From positions 1 to 7,831 of the forward strand of contig JAFYLN010000184.1 of NCBI GenBank assembly GCA_017537045.1: 7,831 bases of DNA. The letters are read 5' to 3'. Both the position numbers and the translations under genes were made by a program. The notes beneath the pieces were generated by a model. The model was not told the origin of the DNA. It searched no databases and saw nothing but the letters and a program-made list of their open reading frames with translations. Positions 6,180-7,831 of this stretch are shown one piece after another; the first letter of the stretch is position 1; each line of letters begins with the position of its first letter. The stretch is from Oscillospiraceae bacterium. Lineage in GTDB: Bacteria > Bacillota_A > Clostridia > Oscillospirales > Oscillospiraceae.

Positions 6180-6533
6180 TCAGCCGATCATCATGGAGTC
6201 GACATACACATTGACAGCGCGCACTTCCGTGCCGGTGCACTTGTGCACCACATAGCGCACCTCGGAAATAATGGATGCGCCAACAGCATTCAGGTTCACA
6301 CCGTTATCAACGATGATATGCAGGTCAATGGAAATGGTATCGTCCTCATGGAACTGAACGCGCACACCCTTGCTCACAGACTCCTTACGCAGCAGGTGGT
6401 AAACACCGTCGGTCACAGAACGGGCAGCCATACCCTTGACACCGAAGCAGTTTGCTGCTGCGGTGCCCACAATCTCCGTGTAGACACTGGCAGAGATATT
6501 CACGTTGCCGTTTTCGTTATTTTGATGGATCAT
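6180..6533 (-). CDS. yloU: Asp23/Gls24 family envelope-stress protein YloU
   Basis: A 117-residue cytosolic protein of the Asp23/Gls24 (DUF322) family. The family fold is visible in NVNISASVYTEIVGTAAANCFGVKGMA (10-36), then a basic turn, IDLHIIVDNGVNLNAVGASI (69-88) and a final VRAVNVYVDSM (103-113). Members are linked to the cell envelope and alkaline or cell-wall stress in Firmicutes, and the molecular activity is not settled. The start is ATG 6531-6533 with GGAGG (6540-6544) six bases upstream. An upstream in-frame extension to 6638 is rejected because it reads through an intergenic repeat. The yloU-yloV(fakA) order is conserved across Firmicutes, and the 20-base gap here implies co-transcription. 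No lipid or membrane segment is seen. Confidence 0.92.
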   Translation of the reverse strand: MIHQNNENGNVNISASVYTEIVGTAAANCFGVKGMAARSVTDGVYHLLRKESVSKGVRVQFHEDDTISIDLHIIVDNGVNLNAVGASIISEVRYVVHKCTGTEVRAVNVYVDSMMIG

Positions 6534-6554
6534 AGTAAACCTCCAGTTTATGAA

Positions 6555-6674
6555 AGTAATAGTGAAAAGTGAAAAGTGAATAAGTGTGGAGTCCACTGTG
6601 CGGACATTTGGGAATCCATGCGCCTGTGGCGCATACATTACCTATTCACCATTCCCTGTTACTTCTTCACTGTG
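6555..6674. repeat. Intergenic inverted-repeat element with AGTGAAA heptamer repeats
   Basis: The left arm (6555-6583) contains three tandem heptamers, AGTGAAA, AGTGAAA and AGTGAAT (6561-6581). The right arm (6641-6674), read on the other strand, is a loosely matching AGTGAAGAAGTAACAGGGAA...GGTGAATAGG. Between them lies a perfect hairpin ATGCGCC-TGT-GGCGCAT (6618-6634). The element fills nearly all of the gpmI-yloU spacer. It differs in its ends and interior from the other repeats here. I see no convincing promoter for yloU within it and no U-tract terminator for gpmI. Confidence 0.6.
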
Positions 6675-6685
6675 AACCTGTTCGC

Positions 6686-7831
6686 TCACACCATGGATGC
6701 TTCCCAGCAGGAGGGAGCTTCCAGACCCATCATCTTGACGATGGTGGGAGCCACGTTTGCCAGACCGTAGGCACCTTCCTTGACTTCCCACTTGGTATCC
6801 TTATCGTAGATGATGAAGGGAACGGGATTCAGGGAGTGGGCGGTACGGACGGAGGTCTTGCCCTTCTTGGTCTCGGTCATCTGGTCGGCGTTGCCATGGT
6901 CTGCAGTAATCAGGACGGTATAGCCGTACTTATCAGCAGCCTCGATGATGGCCGCGAGGCCCTGGTCGACGCACTCCATGGCGTAGACAACAGCTTCCAT
7001 GACGCCGGTGTGACCGACCATGTCGCCGTTGGGGAAGTTGCAGCGCAGGAAGTCGAACTTCTTGGAAGCCATGTTCTCGACCATCTTCCCAGTGATTTCC
7101 CTGGACTTCATGGCAGGTGCCTGCTCGAAAGGAATGACATCGGAGGGGATCTCCTCGTAAATTTCCAGAGATTCGTCGACCTTGCCGGAGCGGTTGCCGT
7201 TCCAGAAATAAGTCACATGGCCGTACTTCTGAGTCTCGGAAATGGCGTACTCGCGGATGCCTGCCTTGCACAGAACCTCGGTCAGGGTGTTCTTGATAAC
7301 GGGGGGCTGCAGCAGGTAGTTTTCGGGGATGTTCAGGTCTGCATCATACTGCAGCATGCCGGCAAACTTGACACCGGTGTAATCGCCGCGGTCGAACTTA
7401 TCGAAGTCCTTGCGGTCGAAAGCAAGGCTGATCTCCTGAGCGCGGTCGCCGCGGAAGTTGAACAGAATGACGCTGTCGCCGTTTGCGATCTTGCCAACAG
7501 GCTCACCGTCACGGGCGATGACGAAAGCGGGCAGATCCTGGTCGATCACGCCGGTTTCGGCACGGTAGGTCTCGATTGCCTCGGTAGCAGATGCGAAGAG
7601 GCGACCCTGACCCTGGACATGGGTTCTCCAGCCCAGCTCGACCATAGCCCAGTTAGCTTCGTAACGGTCCATGGTCACCTGCATACGGCCGCCGCCGGAA
7701 GCGATGGCGTAGTCATAACCCTCACCCTTCAGCTCAGCCAGAACTTCTTCCAGCTGGCCCACATACTCCAGAGCGGAGGTAGCGGGAACGTCACGGCCGT
7801 CCAGCAGGATGTGGCAGTAAGCCTTCTTCAC
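6686..7831 (-). CDS. gpmI: 2,3-bisphosphoglycerate-independent phosphoglycerate mutase, long plant-like subtype (C-terminal part)
   Basis: The last 381 codons of a glycolytic enzyme that interconverts 3- and 2-phosphoglycerate with two divalent metal ions (Mn typical). It runs off the right edge. The first visible codon, GTG, is internal, and the N-terminal part with the catalytic serine is missing. Numbered from that codon: HILLDGRDVP (7-16) and GGGRMQVTMDRYEANW (46-61) contact substrate, FNFRGDR (124-130) lies in the insertion domain, SETQKYGHVTYFWNGNRSG (198-216) is next, and the metal ligands are in NGDMVGHTG (268-276; Asp270, His274), TADHGNAD (309-316; Asp311, His312) and TAHSLNPVPF (330-339; His332). 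Wording such as QKYGHVTYFWNGNRSG and EIPSD resembles plant and trypanosomatid enzymes more than Bacillus GpmI. The visible reading frame is intact. Confidence 0.95.
   Translation of the reverse strand: MKKAYCHILLDGRDVPATSALEYVGQLEEVLAELKGEGYDYAIASGGGRMQVTMDRYEANWAMVELGWRTHVQGQGRLFASATEAIETYRAETGVIDQDLPAFVIARDGEPVGKIANGDSVILFNFRGDRAQEISLAFDRKDFDKFDRGDYTGVKFAGMLQYDADLNIPENYLLQPPVIKNTLTEVLCKAGIREYAISETQKYGHVTYFWNGNRSGKVDESLEIYEEIPSDVIPFEQAPAMKSREITGKMVENMASKKFDFLRCNFPNGDMVGHTGVMEAVVYAMECVDQGLAAIIEAADKYGYTVLITADHGNADQMTETKKGKTSVRTAHSLNPVPFIIYDKDTKWEVKEGAYGLANVAPTIVKMMGLEAPSCWEASMV

Noticed and set aside
4633..6255. Long open frame (540 codons) on the plus strand opposite fakA
   Set aside because: It is antisense to an intact, clearly recognised fakA and yloU end, has low-complexity-like composition rich in His/Gln/Gly/Leu as expected from reversed codons, has no family motifs, and lacks a convincing ribosome binding site. 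A long antisense frame is common over GC-rich genes.
6618..6634. Hairpin ATGCGCC-TGT-GGCGCAT as a gpmI terminator
   Set aside because: The stem is good but short, and on the minus strand it is followed by GGATTCCC, not a U-tract.
1..7831. CRISPR array, tRNA or rRNA genes, phage or insertion-sequence genes
   Set aside because: No regularly spaced direct repeats, no cloverleaf or rRNA-like sequence, and no transposase, integrase or phage-type protein on either strand.

Overview
The window reads as a chromosomal segment of a gut-type Firmicute, most likely a moderately GC-rich Clostridia member of the Oscillospiraceae/Ruminococcaceae kind (Faecalibacterium, Gemmiger or Subdoligranulum relatives). 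I infer this from strong GGAGG ribosome binding sites, sigma-A style promoters, the YloU-FakA gene pair, a DUF4430/ECF cobalamin locus and the style of the palindromic intergenic repeats. No search was run, so the genus is a guess.

Left part, minus strand (1-1381): a vitamin B12-controlled operon. A consensus promoter (1353-1381) drives a leader that holds a cobalamin riboswitch (about 1108-1343) and an intrinsic terminator (1053-1094). The genes follow in this order: a membrane-anchored DUF4430 protein (648-1040) resembling the C-terminal domain of intrinsic factor/transcobalamin, an overlapping ECF-transporter S-component-like membrane protein (140-655), and possibly the first 17 codons of another gene (1-51). 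Together they look like a corrinoid capture and uptake unit.

Middle, plus strand (1416-4279): a divergent promoter drives trmB (tRNA m7G46 methyltransferase). mnmG (wobble uridine modification, full length) follows after a 212-base spacer and ends at a clear terminator. A 187-bp inverted-repeat element fills most of the trmB-mnmG spacer. A 186-bp element with related ends sits between the mnmG terminator and the convergent fakA terminator.

Right part, minus strand (4481-7831): the 3' two-thirds or more of gpmI (independent phosphoglycerate mutase of the long, plant-like subtype) runs in from the right edge. It is followed by a repeat-bearing spacer, then yloU (Asp23/Gls24 family) and fakA (fatty acid kinase, TTG start), ending in a strong terminator.

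Most genes here are housekeeping. The parts most worth a second look are the riboswitch-controlled DUF4430/ECF-S unit with its visible antiterminator, and the miniature inverted-repeat elements that share ends but carry different interiors.
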